Shown here piece by piece: positions 1 to 8,859 of a stretch of 64,000 nucleotides of DNA; within the stretch, counting starts at the first letter, position 1; each line of letters starts with the position of its first letter. A program made the position numbers and the translations under genes. A model generated the notes under the pieces. The model did not search any database, had not been told where the DNA came from, and was given only the letters and a program-made list of their open reading frames with translations. The stretch comes from Burkholderia sp. USMB20. GTDB taxonomy: Bacteria; Pseudomonadota; Gammaproteobacteria; Burkholderiales; Burkholderiaceae. The stretch is from NCBI RefSeq assembly GCF_000949135.2, contig NZ_JTAN02000018.1, positions 124,001 to 188,000 of the forward strand. Direction: 5' to 3'.

Positions 1-736
1 CCGGCTGCTGCTTGCCCGCGACACCGACGGTGCCGTCGAGCACCTCGACACGCGTCGCAGCATTGCCGGCGGCGTCGTAGTTCACGCGGAACCGCGTGCC
101 GCGCACGCCGGCCACGACCGACGGCGAGCGGATCTGGAAGCGGTCGTCGCGCTTCTTCAGATGCGTGACCTCGCTGTCGACCGAGCCGCGCGTGAGCTCG
201 AACTCGCGATCGAGCGTGCCGGTCAGCACGGTGCGGCGCAAGGTCTTCAGGTCGAGCTGGCTGTCGGGCGGCAGGCTCATGTGCGTGCCGTCGGCCAGTT
301 CGAGCGTCAGGAAGCCGTTCGCGCCCGTGCGCACGCGGTCGCCCTCGGTCAGCGTCGCTTCGTTCGCGAGCGGCGCGTACGCGCCGCCGGACGCGCGCTC
401 GGCCGTGCCCTGCACCGCGACGACGCGCGCGGTCAGCTTTTCCTTGCGCAGCCGCGCGACCGGCAGCTTCAGCGCGATGTCGGGCTGCAGGTGTTTCGGC
501 GCGGGCACGCCGTTGATCCGTTGCAGCAGCTGCCAGTCGTCCGGGCCCTGCAGGTAGCGCGCGGCGACGTCGTACAGCGTGTCGCCGGCATGCGTGCGGT
601 AGACGACCATCTTGCCCGCGGCAGCGCTCGGCTGCGCGACGGCCTGCTGCGCCGCGAACGCAAACGCGACCGCGCACGCCGCATGCAGTGCCGCCGTGCG
701 CAGGTTCGCCGTGCGCTGCGTGATGCGCCGGGTCAC
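1..736 (-). CDS. FecR/LysM domain exported protein (partial, C-terminus outside window)
   Basis: The reading frame opens at a GTG at 736 and runs off the left edge after about 245 codons. It starts with an Arg-rich stretch and an Ala-rich hydrophobic signal-like segment ending near AVAQ. A LysM-like unit follows (VVYRTHAGDTLYDVAARYL, about residues 44-90). Next comes a FecR-type beta domain with the typical LTLELADGTHMSLPP and VVAGVRGTRFRV segments. Such proteins are periplasmic, bind peptidoglycan through LysM, and often sit beside CHASE2 sensor proteins. The GTG overlaps the TGA of the upstream response regulator by four bases, which supports this start and a coupled operon. The start is not ATG, so a standard ATG search would miss the gene. 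Confidence 0.8.
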   Translation of the reverse strand, partial: MTRRITQRTANLRTAALHAACAVAFAFAAQQAVAQPSAAAGKMVVYRTHAGDTLYDVAARYLQGPDDWQLLQRINGVPAPKHLQPDIALKLPVARLRKEKLTARVVAVQGTAERASGGAYAPLANEATLTEGDRVRTGANGFLTLELADGTHMSLPPDSQLDLKTLRRTVLTGTLDREFELTRGSVDSEVTHLKKRDDRFQIRSPSVVAGVRGTRFRVNYDAAGNAATRVEVLDGTVGVAGKQQP

Positions 737-1437
737 TCCGGCTCTCCCTGACCGACCCGCTCGAGCCGGTAGCCGTAGCCGTAGATCGGCGCGAGGCGAT
801 AGCCGTTTTCCGGCCGCAGGCCGAGCTTCGTGCGCAGCATCGAGATGTGCGTGTCCATCGTGCGCGACGGGATGTCGGTCGCCTGCTTCCACACGAGATC
901 GAGAATGTGCGCGCGCGACAGCGGCCGGTCGAGGTGCTGGAACAGCAGCAGCGCGAGCTCGAATTCCTTCTGCGTGAGGCTCACGGCCTTGTCGCCGACA
1001 TACGCCTGCTTCAGGTTCACGTCGAAGCGGAACTGGTCGAACTCGCGAACGGTCGCCTCCGCGTTGACCGGATACGCGCGGCGCAGCAGCGAGCCGATGC
1101 GCGCGCGCAGGATCGGGCCCGACACGGGCTTGACCACGTAATCGTCCGCGCCGGCGTTGAGGATCTGCGTGATCCCCGCCTCGTCGTCGCGGCTCGTCAT
1201 GAAGATGATCGGCAGGCTGTGCTCGGTCTGGTTCGCACGCACCCACTTGAGCACTTCCTCGCCGGACATGTCGGGCACGTTCCAGTCGAGCACGAGCAGA
1301 TCGAACGTCTCGCGCTGCAGACGCTTCTTCAGGGCCTTGCCTTCCTTGAACGCATAGCACGTGTGGCCGACGGCCGTCAGCGTTTGACTGACGAAATCCG
1401 TCTGGGCCGGATCATCATCCAGTACAGCAATTCTCAT
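733..1437 (-). CDS. OmpR-family DNA-binding response regulator
   Basis: This is a 234-residue two-domain regulator. The N-terminal receiver has the acidic pocket LDDDP (residues 6-10), the phosphorylatable Asp51 in LVLDWNVPDMSG, and the conserved Lys103 in VVKPVSG. The C-terminal winged helix (about 130-230) shows the OmpR-type signature LTQKEFELALLLFQH and ends in YGYGYRLE. The ATG at 1437 gives the usual MRIAVLDDD start; a TTG four codons upstream is less likely. The downstream FecR/LysM gene overlaps by four bases, so both are probably translated together. The partner histidine kinase is not in the window. Confidence 0.92.
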   Translation of the reverse strand: MRIAVLDDDPAQTDFVSQTLTAVGHTCYAFKEGKALKKRLQRETFDLLVLDWNVPDMSGEEVLKWVRANQTEHSLPIIFMTSRDDEAGITQILNAGADDYVVKPVSGPILRARIGSLLRRAYPVNAEATVREFDQFRFDVNLKQAYVGDKAVSLTQKEFELALLLFQHLDRPLSRAHILDLVWKQATDIPSRTMDTHISMLRTKLGLRPENGYRLAPIYGYGYRLERVGQGEPE

Positions 1438-1666
1438 AGCACCCCGCAAATCGAAATCGATTCGTCCAGTTCAGCTCCCCGCACTCATCCCGCCGCGCAG
1501 CATGCGCGCGGCGCCCGACACCGGCCGGCGAGCCGTCGTTTGCCGAGCACGCAACCTGCGCGACACGGCGCCCCGGCCACCCATCTCAAAAACGGGGCAC
1601 GGACGAACCGGCGATTTCATCATAGTAGTATGAAATTCGCCAAGAAATTGCGCGGACTACGGTCCT

Positions 1667-2092
1667 TTATTCGAATAATCCTTCCCGTCGCGCAACTGGC
1701 GGCGCTTCCGGCTGGCCCAGCATGGGCTGCCCCAGCGTGGGCTGCCCCAGCATCCGCTCCAGCTGGCTACGCACGCGCTCCCACGCCGGCGCCGCATAGT
1801 CGGGCTGGCTCGCCGCCCACGCCTGCGCGAGATCGAACACGCGCCCGATCGTCGCGCCGCAATACGTGAAGCCCGCGCCGTCGTCCCGCGCGGCGCCGCG
1901 CAGCCGTTCGTCGAGCGATTCGGCCAGCCACGGCATCTCGGCCGCCGCCGAATCGGCATACGCCTCGAGCGCGGCACGCGCGTGGCGATCCCGTTGCGGG
2001 TCGAGCTCGATCCGGCTCAACCCCGCCGCACGTGCGGGCGCGATGCATTCCGCTGCGGACGGACTTCGAATGGTCCCTGGTCTGAAGGACAT
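1667..2092 (-). CDS. Hypothetical protein with LGQP repeat tail
   Basis: I do not recognise this 141-residue protein. It starts at an ATG at 2092 behind a good ribosome site (GGGAGAGG). It is Ala/Arg rich, has no signal peptide or membrane segment, and contains a short region around FTYCGATIGRVFDLAQAW that looks like a folded helical core. Near the C-terminus three copies of the pentapeptide (M/T)LGQP are encoded by a 15-base direct repeat. The gene stands alone between the response regulator and the TusA-like gene, both on the same strand. The longer frame upstream to 2176 lacks a ribosome site. Confidence 0.6.
   Translation of the reverse strand: MSFRPGTIRSPSAAECIAPARAAGLSRIELDPQRDRHARAALEAYADSAAAEMPWLAESLDERLRGAARDDGAGFTYCGATIGRVFDLAQAWAASQPDYAAPAWERVRSQLERMLGQPTLGQPMLGQPEAPPVARREGLFE
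1709..1753 (-). repeat. 15-bp tandem repeat, three copies
   Basis: Three consecutive 15-base units encode MLGQP, TLGQP and MLGQP in the hypothetical protein at 1667-2092. The first two copies differ at one base and the third has two further silent changes. The unit is a multiple of three, so copy number can change without breaking the frame. Confidence 0.9.
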
Positions 2093-2381
2093 GTCCTCTC
2101 CCCGTTTGTACGACGGCAGCGTCAGGCATGGCCCCCGTGCCCGCCTCGTATGACGTACCGCGGCCGGCGCATCCATCCGAGACGGACGACCGGCCGGGTC
2201 AGTATACGCAGCCGGTCGTGCGGCGAGGTTTAAGAATTGTCAGAGGCGTCAGACGAGCGTTTCCCATGGAACAGGCGCCTGGGCGAGGGTCTGTGCTGGC
2301 GCTCGTGTCGCGCCGTTGGCGCGGCGGACCGCAGCGGGCGGTGCGCGAGCGGGCGCCGCAAGGGGCGCGTGATGCGGGCCG

Positions 2382-2609
2382 TCAGCGGCGGCGCATCAGG
2401 AACACGAAGGTCTTGTCCTGCGTCGTCACTTCGACGATCTCGTTGCCCGTCTGCTTCGCGAACGCGGCGAAATCGCGCTGCGAACCCGGATCGGTCGCGA
2501 GCACCTTGAGGATCTGCCCGCTCTCCATATCGGCGAGCGCTTTCTTGGCGCGCAGGATCGGCAACGGGCAATTGAGCCCGCGCGCGTCCACTTCCTTGTG
2601 AATCTGCAT
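2382..2609 (-). CDS. TusA-like sulfur carrier protein
   Basis: This 75-residue protein belongs to the TusA/SirA/YedF family. The diagnostic DARGLNCPLPILRAKKAL segment is present at residues 8-25, with the sulfur-carrying Cys14 in the CPLP motif. The rest fits the beta-alpha-beta fold (VLATDPGSQRDF, IVEVTTQDKTFVFLMRR). Family members hand persulfide sulfur to other proteins, for example in tRNA thiouridine or molybdenum cofactor synthesis. The gene is monocistronic here, so its acceptor cannot be inferred from context. Confidence 0.9.
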   Translation of the reverse strand: MQIHKEVDARGLNCPLPILRAKKALADMESGQILKVLATDPGSQRDFAAFAKQTGNEIVEVTTQDKTFVFLMRRR

Positions 2610-2771
2610 CGGCTGTCGACCTTCGAATGACGCGCCACACGGGCGCGGGAGGAAGCGGCGATTTTACCGCAGCGCGGCCGCCCCTGCCCGCGCGGCCCGG
2701 GCCCGGCCGCGCGACGCGGCGCGCCCGCGCTCGGCACGCGCTCGTCATGCCAAGCGCCCGCCGAGCGCCCG

Positions 2772-3707
2772 TCAGGCGCCCGTGAACCCGCCCGCGAGCC
2801 GCTCGCGCAGGTGCCGCACGAGCGCACGCACCGCGCTCGGCACGACCGGGCTGTACGGCCGGAGCGCGAAGATGTGGTCGCCGAACGCGCCCGACGGCCG
2901 CCAGCCGTCCAGCAGCGCGACGAGCCGGCCGGCGTCGAGATCGCGCTGCGCGCTGAAATCCGGCAGCAGCGCGATGCCGAGCCCGCCGAGCGCGGCCTCG
3001 CGCATCGCCTCGCTGTTGTTGGCCGCGAAGCTGCCGCGCACCGGCACGCTCACGCGCTGGCGCCGCCGGCCGTCCGGCTCGAAGCTCCAGGCGGCCGGTT
3101 CGTTGTCGCGCAGGTAGCACAGGCAGCTGTGGTCGACGAGTTCGCTCGGGTGGCGCGGCGCACCGCGCACGTCGAGGTAGTCGCGGCTCGCGACCAGCAG
3201 CGAACGCGTGTCGCACAGCTTCCACGCGACGTGGGTTTGCGGCGCGGTCGTTGTATGGCGGATCGCGAGGTCGAAGCCCTCCTGCGTCAGCGAATGCAGC
3301 CGGTCGGACAGGTCGAGTTCGATATGCACGCCCGGGTGCTGCCGCAGGAAATCGGGCAGGTGCGGCACGACCTGCTGACGCCCGAGCGCGACCGGCGCCG
3401 TCACGCGCAGCAGCCCGCGCGGCTCGCCGGCGAGTTCCTTCACGCGCGCGAAGTGCTGGCCGATCGATTCGAACGCGTCGCGCGTGCTGTCGACCAGCGT
3501 CTGCCCGGCGTCGGTGAGCCGCACGCTGCGCGTCGTGCGCCGCACGAGCGGCACGCCGGCCGCCTTCTCGAGATCGGCGATGCGCTGGCTCATCGCGGCC
3601 TTGCTGATGCCGAGCCGCTGCGCGGCGGCCGTGAAACTGCCGGCCGCGGCGAGGACCGTCAGCGAGTGGATATGCGGCCAGAGCGCCTGGACATTTTGCT
3701 GATTCAT
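2772..3707 (-). CDS. LysR-family transcriptional regulator
   Basis: This 311-residue regulator has the LysR helix-turn-helix at about residues 9-68 ([32 protein letters not shown]) followed by an effector-binding domain. I chose the ATG at 3707 because it starts directly before the HTH; the frame continues upstream only as non-conserved sequence. The gene is divergent from mmsA, with a perfect 14-base palindrome between them. That arrangement suggests autoregulation and possibly control of mmsA, but LysR members of this subtype (single effector domain, common in Burkholderia) cannot be assigned a ligand from sequence. Confidence 0.9.
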   Translation of the reverse strand: MNQQNVQALWPHIHSLTVLAAAGSFTAAAQRLGISKAAMSQRIADLEKAAGVPLVRRTTRSVRLTDAGQTLVDSTRDAFESIGQHFARVKELAGEPRGLLRVTAPVALGRQQVVPHLPDFLRQHPGVHIELDLSDRLHSLTQEGFDLAIRHTTTAPQTHVAWKLCDTRSLLVASRDYLDVRGAPRHPSELVDHSCLCYLRDNEPAAWSFEPDGRRRQRVSVPVRGSFAANNSEAMREAALGGLGIALLPDFSAQRDLDAGRLVALLDGWRPSGAFGDHIFALRPYSPVVPSAVRALVRHLRERLAGGFTGA

Positions 3708-3717
3708 CCGCCGATTA

Positions 3718-3731
3718 TTCAGAATTCTGAA
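3718..3731. promoter_or_regulatory. Perfect 14-bp palindrome, candidate LysR operator
   Basis: TTCAGAATTCTGAA is an exact inverted repeat lying 11 bases upstream of the LysR ATG and about 90 bases upstream of the mmsA start. Interrupted palindromes next to a divergent LysR gene are the usual autoregulatory site for this family. The role is inferred. Confidence 0.5.
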
Positions 3732-3822
3732 CAGTGAATCAAGCTGCGCGGCCTTCTCCCGCCCCGCCGCTTTGCCTAGACTAGGTTCCGTCCACCCCCA
3801 TTCCCATGCCCAGGAGACACGC

Positions 3823-5343
3823 ATGACCACGGTTCCCGCCTATACGTCCGACGCCGACGTCGGCCACTACATCGACGGCGCACCCGTCGCCGGCCGCAGC
3901 GGCCGCTTCCAGGACGTCTTCAATCCGGCGCTCGGCCGCGCGGTGCGCCGCGTCGCGCTCGCCGGCGACGACGAAGTGCAGCGCGCCGTCGCGTCCGCCC
4001 GTGCGGCGTTCCCGGCCTGGGCCGACACGCCGCCGATCCGCCGCGCCCGCGTGCTGCACCGCTTCCTGCAGTTGATGAACGAACACCGCGACACGCTGGC
4101 CGCCATCATCACGGCCGAGCACGGCAAGGTGTTCTCGGATGCGCAGGGCGAAGTCGCGCGCGGCATCGACATCATCGAATTCGCATGCGGCGTGCCGCAA
4201 CTGCTGAAGGGCGACTTCACCGACCAGGTCAGCACCGGCATCGACAACTGGACGATGCGCCAGCCGCTCGGCGTCGTCGCGGGTATCACGCCGTTCAACT
4301 TCCCGTGCATGGTGCCGTGCTGGATGTTCCCGGTCGCGCTCGCGACGGGCAACACGTTCGTGCTGAAGCCGAGCGAACGCGACCCGTCGGCGGCGCTGTT
4401 CATCGCCGACCTGCTCACGCAGGCGGGCCTGCCCGCCGGCGTGTTCAACGTCGTGCAGGGCGACAAGGGCGCGGTCGACGCGCTCCTCGACCACCCGGAC
4501 GTGCAGGCCGTCAGCTTCGTCGGCTCGACGCCGATCGCGGCCTACGTGCAGCAGCGCGCGGTGCAGTCGGGCAAGCGCGTGCAGGCGCTCGGCGGCGCGA
4601 AGAACCACCTCGTCGTGATGCCGGACGCGAACATCGAGCAGGCGGTCGACGCGCTGATCGGCGCCGCATACGGCTCGGCCGGCGAGCGCTGCATGGCGAT
4701 CAGCATCGCGGTGCTGGTCGGCGACGTGGCCGACAAGATCGTGCCGTTGGTGGCCGAGCGCGCGCGCAAGCTGGTGATCGGCGACGGGATGTCGCCGGAA
4801 GTCGAGATGGGACCGATCGTCACCGGCGACGCGCTCAAGCGTATCGAAGGTTATATCGGGCAAGGCGTCAGCGAAGGCGCGCAACTGGTGGTCGACGGCC
4901 GCGGGCTGCGCGTGCCGGGCCGCGAGGAAGGCTTCTTCACCGGCGGCACGCTGTTCGATCACGTGAGCCCCGACATGCGCATCTACAAGGAAGAGATCTT
5001 CGGGCCGGTGCTCGGCTGCGTGCGCGTGAAGGACTTCGGCGAAGCGGTCGACCTGATCAACGCACACGAATTCGGCAACGGCGTCGCATGCTTCACGAGC
5101 GACGGCGGCATCGCGCGCGAATTCGCGCGGCGCATCCAGGTCGGCATGGTCGGCATCAACGTGCCGATCCCGGTGCCGATGGCCTGGCACGGCTTCGGCG
5201 GCTGGAAGAAGAGCCTGTTCGGCGACATGCACGCGTACGGCGAGGAAGGCGTGCGCTTCTACACGCGCCAGAAGTCGGTGATGCAGCGCTGGGCGTCGAG
5301 CATCGGCAAGGGCGCCGAATTCGCGATGCCGACCGCGAAGTAA
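3823..5343 (+). CDS. mmsA/iolA: Methylmalonate-semialdehyde dehydrogenase (CoA acylating)
   Basis: This 506-residue aldehyde dehydrogenase matches the MmsA/IolA subfamily, which oxidises malonate or methylmalonate semialdehyde with NAD and CoA to acetyl- or propionyl-CoA. The subfamily segment [17 protein letters not shown] lies at residues 154-170, the cofactor segment FVGSTPIA near 232, and the catalytic Cys290 in [10 protein letters not shown]. The ATG at 3823 follows a ribosome site (AGGAGACACGC); the frame upstream is not conserved. It is the last step of the inositol pathway and sits beside the iol genes, so iolA function is likely; a role in valine breakdown is also possible. Confidence 0.93.
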   Translation: MTTVPAYTSDADVGHYIDGAPVAGRSGRFQDVFNPALGRAVRRVALAGDDEVQRAVASARAAFPAWADTPPIRRARVLHRFLQLMNEHRDTLAAIITAEHGKVFSDAQGEVARGIDIIEFACGVPQLLKGDFTDQVSTGIDNWTMRQPLGVVAGITPFNFPCMVPCWMFPVALATGNTFVLKPSERDPSAALFIADLLTQAGLPAGVFNVVQGDKGAVDALLDHPDVQAVSFVGSTPIAAYVQQRAVQSGKRVQALGGAKNHLVVMPDANIEQAVDALIGAAYGSAGERCMAISIAVLVGDVADKIVPLVAERARKLVIGDGMSPEVEMGPIVTGDALKRIEGYIGQGVSEGAQLVVDGRGLRVPGREEGFFTGGTLFDHVSPDMRIYKEEIFGPVLGCVRVKDFGEAVDLINAHEFGNGVACFTSDGGIAREFARRIQVGMVGINVPIPVPMAWHGFGGWKKSLFGDMHAYGEEGVRFYTRQKSVMQRWASSIGKGAEFAMPTAK

Positions 5344-5394
5344 ATGAGGGCGACGCGCCGGCCGCCGATGGAATGCGCGGGCGGCCGGCGAATC

Positions 5395-5418
5395 GCAGGC
5401 CGGCGTCAGCCGGCCTGC
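5395..5418. terminator. Strong hairpin between convergent mmsA and iolR-like genes
   Basis: A perfect 10-bp stem (GCAGGCCGGC) with a 4-base loop lies between the 3' ends of mmsA and the RpiR-type gene. It includes the stop codon of the latter. There is no clear T run, so it may act as a bidirectional mRNA end or barrier rather than a classic terminator. Confidence 0.5.
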
Positions 5419-6290
5419 GTGCCGTGGGCGCCGTCGGCGGTCGGCAGGTACGACAGCTCGAGCCGATACGCGAGCGCGACGAACAGGCTCTGCGCGAGGC
5501 CCATCGTCGCGGTCAGCGCACGGAACCCGAACGTCTCGCTGTCCTGCACCATCAGCGTCACCTCGGCCTCGCGCGCGAGCGGGCTCATCCGGCTGTCAGT
5601 GATCGCGATCAGGCGCGCGCCGCGCTGCACGGCCTGCTGCGCGACCTGCACCGTCTCTTCCGCGTACGGCATGAACGAGATCACGATCATCACGTCGCCC
5701 TCGCGCACCGAGCGGATCTGGCCGAGATGCATGCTGCCGAGCGCGCTGAACAGGCCGATGCGCTTGTCGGTGTGCTGCAGCGCATAGTCGAGATACACGG
5801 CGATCGGAAACGCGCGGCGCGAGCCGGCGATCCAGATCGCCTGCGTGTCGGCGAGCAGGTCGACGGCCCGTGCGAGCGCGTGCGGGTCGAGCGTCTGCCG
5901 CAGCTGCTGCATGCCGGCAATGCTGCCCTTGATGAATTCGTCGGCGATCTGCTCGGGCTGCAGGCTCGACTCGCCCGATTCGATCACGTCGCGCAGCCGC
6001 AGGTTGTACGCGCGGCCCGGCGCGATCTGCTGGGCCAGCCCCTCGCGGAACAGCCGCTGCATCTCGGAGAAACCCGAAAAGCCGAAATGCTTCGCGAACC
6101 GGACGACGGCCGACGGCTGCACGCCGCACGCCTCCGCGAGCGACTGGATGCCTTCCAGGCCCAGCTGGTCCCGATGCGTTTCCACGTGACGCGCAATCAC
6201 CTTCAGGCGATTGCTGAGGCCGTCGTACTCCTGCGTCAGATGCTGCAGGAACGCCTCGACGGTGGCGGGTGGTTTCTCGGATGAACTCAT
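5406..6290 (-). CDS. iolR: RpiR/MurR-family regulator, probable inositol repressor
   Basis: The 294-residue protein has an N-terminal RpiR helix-turn-helix (LAEACGVQPSAVVRFAKHFGFSGFSEMQRLF, about residues 47-80 in two segments) and a C-terminal SIS sugar-phosphate-binding domain (about 125-260, with WIAGSRRAFPIAVYLDYAL and VMIVISFMPYAEE). In Sinorhizobium and Caulobacter an RpiR-type protein called IolR represses inositol genes and binds GGAA-N6-TTCC. The same motif occurs upstream of this gene and in the iol divergent promoter. An ATG at 6362 would add 24 poorly conserved residues; neither start has a strong ribosome site. The gene symbol rests on family and context. Confidence 0.85.
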   Translation of the reverse strand: MSSSEKPPATVEAFLQHLTQEYDGLSNRLKVIARHVETHRDQLGLEGIQSLAEACGVQPSAVVRFAKHFGFSGFSEMQRLFREGLAQQIAPGRAYNLRLRDVIESGESSLQPEQIADEFIKGSIAGMQQLRQTLDPHALARAVDLLADTQAIWIAGSRRAFPIAVYLDYALQHTDKRIGLFSALGSMHLGQIRSVREGDVMIVISFMPYAEETVQVAQQAVQRGARLIAITDSRMSPLAREAEVTLMVQDSETFGFRALTATMGLAQSLFVALAYRLELSYLPTADGAHGTQAG

Positions 6291-6608
6291 CGGATAGCGC
6301 GAAGTTGACGGCCCCGATCCGCGCGCCGCCTGCGCGTGCGCCCGGGACTCACCTATGGACATGCATGAAGGGCGAATTTAATCACGTTTGCGGCACGGCC
6401 CGCGCCGCACGCTCGCTCCCACGCGCTCGATCATCACCTGCACACGCTCCACGGCCGGAATGGAAACGATTTTCCAACGCCGTCGCCGAGCCGTAAAGAT
6501 TAGGGCGTCTACCGACGCCGATGCGAACGGCGACGCCGAGGGTCGCCGGCAACCGCCCTGGGCCGCCGGCCGACGCCGCGCATCGGCCGCCGCTGGCTCA
6601 CCGCTTGC
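6291..6608. other. Intergenic region upstream of the iolR-like gene
   Basis: This roughly 320-base stretch separates the dehydrogenase gene at 6609 from the regulator. It holds one clear operator-like site at 6462-6475 and is less GC-rich around it. I see no small gene or structured RNA in it. Confidence 0.6.
6462..6475. promoter_or_regulatory. Candidate IolR operator (GGAA-N6-TTCC)
   Basis: The site reads GGAAACGATTTTCC and extends to a 6-bp inverted repeat TGGAAA-N4-TTTCCA. It matches the GGAA-N6-TTCC consensus reported for RpiR-type IolR regulators. Its place upstream of the regulator gene suggests autoregulation. Two further copies lie at 14651-14694. Confidence 0.6.
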
Positions 6609-7781
6609 TCACCGATAGTCGACCCATACGCCGCCCGCATCGGCGGACCGCACGCAGTTCTCGACCCACCGCACGCCTTCGACGCCCGCATGGACATCCG
6701 GAAAGCGGATGTTCTTCAACGCCTGCGCGTCGCCGCGATCGGCCGCGTCCATCGCGAGCGCGAAGCGTGCGTACAGATTCGACCACGCTTCGAACAGCCC
6801 TTCCGGATGCCCGGCGCCGATGCGGTCCTCGCGCAATGCGTGCGGATGCAGATAGCCCATTCCGCGATCGAGCACCTGCGCGGGCTGCCCCTGGATCTCG
6901 TAGCGCAACTGGTTCGGATGTTCGTCCCACCATTCGACGCTCGCCTTCGACCCGATCACGCGCACCTTCTGCCCGTGCATCGAGCCCGCGTTCACCGCAC
7001 TCGACCACACGTAGCCGATCGCGCCCGTGTCGTACTCCATGATCGTGAACGCGTTGTCCTCGAGCGGCGCGCGACTCTTCACGAAGCTCTGCCGCGAGCA
7101 CATCAGCCGTTTGATCCGCAGTTCCGGCGCCATCACTTCGGAGATGTACAGCGGATGCGTGCCGATGTCGCCGAGCACGTAGCTCGGCCCCGCGAACTTC
7201 GGGTCGACGCGCCAGCGCGCGGCGGCGCTCGCGGCTTCGACGCCCTCGCTGTGAAAGCCGTGCGCGAACTGCATCTGCACGATGCGGATCTCGCCGAGAT
7301 CGCCGCGCGCGATCATTTCGCGCGCCTGCTCGATCATCTGGTGTCCGGAATAGCCGTACGCGACGCCGACGATACGGTTCTTCTCGACCGACAGCCGCTG
7401 CAGCGCCTCGGCCTCCTCGGTCGTGAAGCACAGCGGCTTTTCGCACACGACGTGCAGCCCCGCGTTCAGCGCCGCGCGGCAAATTTCGAAGTGCGTGTTG
7501 TTCGGCGTCGCGATCGACACCGCGCGGATGCCGTCGGCACGCTTCGCCTCGGCGTCGAACATGGTCCGGTAGTCGGGATAGCAGCGCCCGGCGTCGACGC
7601 CGAGCTTCACGCCGAATTGCCGCCCGCGTTCGGCATCGATGTCGAATGCGCCGGCAACGAGCTGGAAGCTGCCGTCTCGCAATGCGGCCGACCGGTGGCT
7701 GTAGCCGATCTGGCTGCCGAGCCCGCCGCCGACCATGCCCCAGGGAATCGAGTGTCCGAGCAGAATCTGTCCGTCGATCAT
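6609..7781 (-). CDS. Gfo/Idh/MocA-family oxidoreductase
   Basis: This 390-residue NAD(P)-dependent dehydrogenase has an N-terminal Rossmann fold (MVGGGLGSQIG near residues 16-26) and the conserved family segment HVVCEKPLCFTTEEAEAL near 110. The conserved His of the C-terminal domain lies in DIGTHPLYISE. It differs clearly from the iolG product two genes upstream: it is longer and has other substrate-loop sequences. Members next to iol genes often oxidise scyllo-inositol or another isomer or derivative. It is the last gene of the minus-strand transport and oxidation operon. Substrate is not deducible from sequence alone. Confidence 0.85.
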   Translation of the reverse strand: MIDGQILLGHSIPWGMVGGGLGSQIGYSHRSAALRDGSFQLVAGAFDIDAERGRQFGVKLGVDAGRCYPDYRTMFDAEAKRADGIRAVSIATPNNTHFEICRAALNAGLHVVCEKPLCFTTEEAEALQRLSVEKNRIVGVAYGYSGHQMIEQAREMIARGDLGEIRIVQMQFAHGFHSEGVEAASAAARWRVDPKFAGPSYVLGDIGTHPLYISEVMAPELRIKRLMCSRQSFVKSRAPLEDNAFTIMEYDTGAIGYVWSSAVNAGSMHGQKVRVIGSKASVEWWDEHPNQLRYEIQGQPAQVLDRGMGYLHPHALREDRIGAGHPEGLFEAWSNLYARFALAMDAADRGDAQALKNIRFPDVHAGVEGVRWVENCVRSADAGGVWVDYR

Positions 7782-7847
7782 GATTGTCGTGTTCCTGTCC
7801 GTGTTCAGGTGTTCAAAGTGTGTGCAGAGGGTCGGGCCGACGGCCGA

Positions 7848-8774
7848 TTACGCGAACCCGGCCGATGCGAGAAACTCGCGGCTCGCCGCGACGTCGCGCA
7901 GGCTCGTGCCGGCATTGCGCGGATCGCGCTCCTGTTCGATCGTGATGGTTCCCGCATAGCCGATGTCGTCGAGCGCGCGACGGATCGCGCGGTAGTCGAG
8001 CACGCCGGTGCCGATCGGGCACATCACGCCACGCGCGCACGCCGCGAAGAAGGCGATGTGTTCGCCCATCACCGCGTCGTACACGGCCGCGTCGATATCC
8101 TTGAAATGCACGTAGTCGAGCCGCGCCGCGTGACGGCGCAGCCACGTCTCGGGATCCATCCCCGAGTAGTAAAGGTGGCCGGTGTCGAGACAGAGGCCCG
8201 CCGTATCGGCCGCGACGTCGGCGACGATCCGGTCGATCTCGTCCGCGAACTCGATGTAGCCGCCTGCATGCGGATGGATCACCGCGCGCACGCCGAATTC
8301 GTCGCGCGCGATCGTCGCGATTTCGCGAATGTGGTCGACCATGCGCGCCCAGCGTTCGGCGGACAGGCGCGGCGCGCGATCGGCGTGGCCGGCCGCGTAG
8401 TCGCGTTCGTCGTGCCCCCAGTCCATCACGACCAGATACGGCGCCGCATGACGCTGGCCCGGCTGCGTCGGCAGCTTCGGCAAGCGCGTGATCAGCGCGC
8501 AGATCTCGCGCGTCTGGCGCAGCAGGTTCGGCAGATTCTCCGGCGACACCAGGTCGTCGAAGATCGTGCCGGCGGTGATGCTCAAACGCTGCCGCTCGAG
8601 CTCGGCGCTCACCACGTCGAGCTCGAGCGGGATGTAGCCGTACGGGCCGAGCTCGATGCCCGAATAGCCGGCCTGTGCGGCCTCGGCGAGCACCTGCCGC
8701 CACGGCGGCAGGTGCGGGTTCTTCACGTCGTCGACGCCCCAGCAGCAGGGCGCGCAGCCAATCTTCATCGTCAT
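7848..8774 (-). CDS. Sugar phosphate isomerase/epimerase family (IolE-like TIM barrel)
   Basis: This 308-residue TIM-barrel protein belongs to the AP-endonuclease-2/IolE superfamily. It shows the N-terminal KIGCAPCCWGVDD, YSGIELGPYGYIP, a metal-ligand region HPHAGGYIEFADE, CLDTGHLYYSG, VHFKDID and a final TITIEQERDP, the usual order of metal-binding Glu, Asp and His residues. It is related to, but distinct from, the canonical IolE at 18790. It could be a second inosose dehydratase or an inosose isomerase (IolI type). The ATG at 8774 (MTMKIG) or the one at 8768 may be used. It lies between iolG and the second dehydrogenase. Confidence 0.82.
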   Translation of the reverse strand: MTMKIGCAPCCWGVDDVKNPHLPPWRQVLAEAAQAGYSGIELGPYGYIPLELDVVSAELERQRLSITAGTIFDDLVSPENLPNLLRQTREICALITRLPKLPTQPGQRHAAPYLVVMDWGHDERDYAAGHADRAPRLSAERWARMVDHIREIATIARDEFGVRAVIHPHAGGYIEFADEIDRIVADVAADTAGLCLDTGHLYYSGMDPETWLRRHAARLDYVHFKDIDAAVYDAVMGEHIAFFAACARGVMCPIGTGVLDYRAIRRALDDIGYAGTITIEQERDPRNAGTSLRDVAASREFLASAGFA

Positions 8775-8859
8775 GTCGGTCAGTCCCGCAGGAAAGCGGC
8801 GCGCGGCCGCGAGCATGGCCGCGTGGACACGCGGCCCGGTGTCGGCGTGTTCAGCCGGT

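Noticed and set aside
5395-5418. Transposon end or attachment site suggested by the perfect inverted repeat
   Set aside because: A single short hairpin between convergent genes with no transposase or target duplication is better explained as an mRNA end structure.
4185-6284. Long plus-strand frame of almost 700 codons across mmsA and the iolR-like gene
   Set aside because: It is Arg/Ala-rich shadow coding of real genes on the correct frames. Such antisense or out-of-frame openings are common in DNA with G/C third positions and show no family motif.
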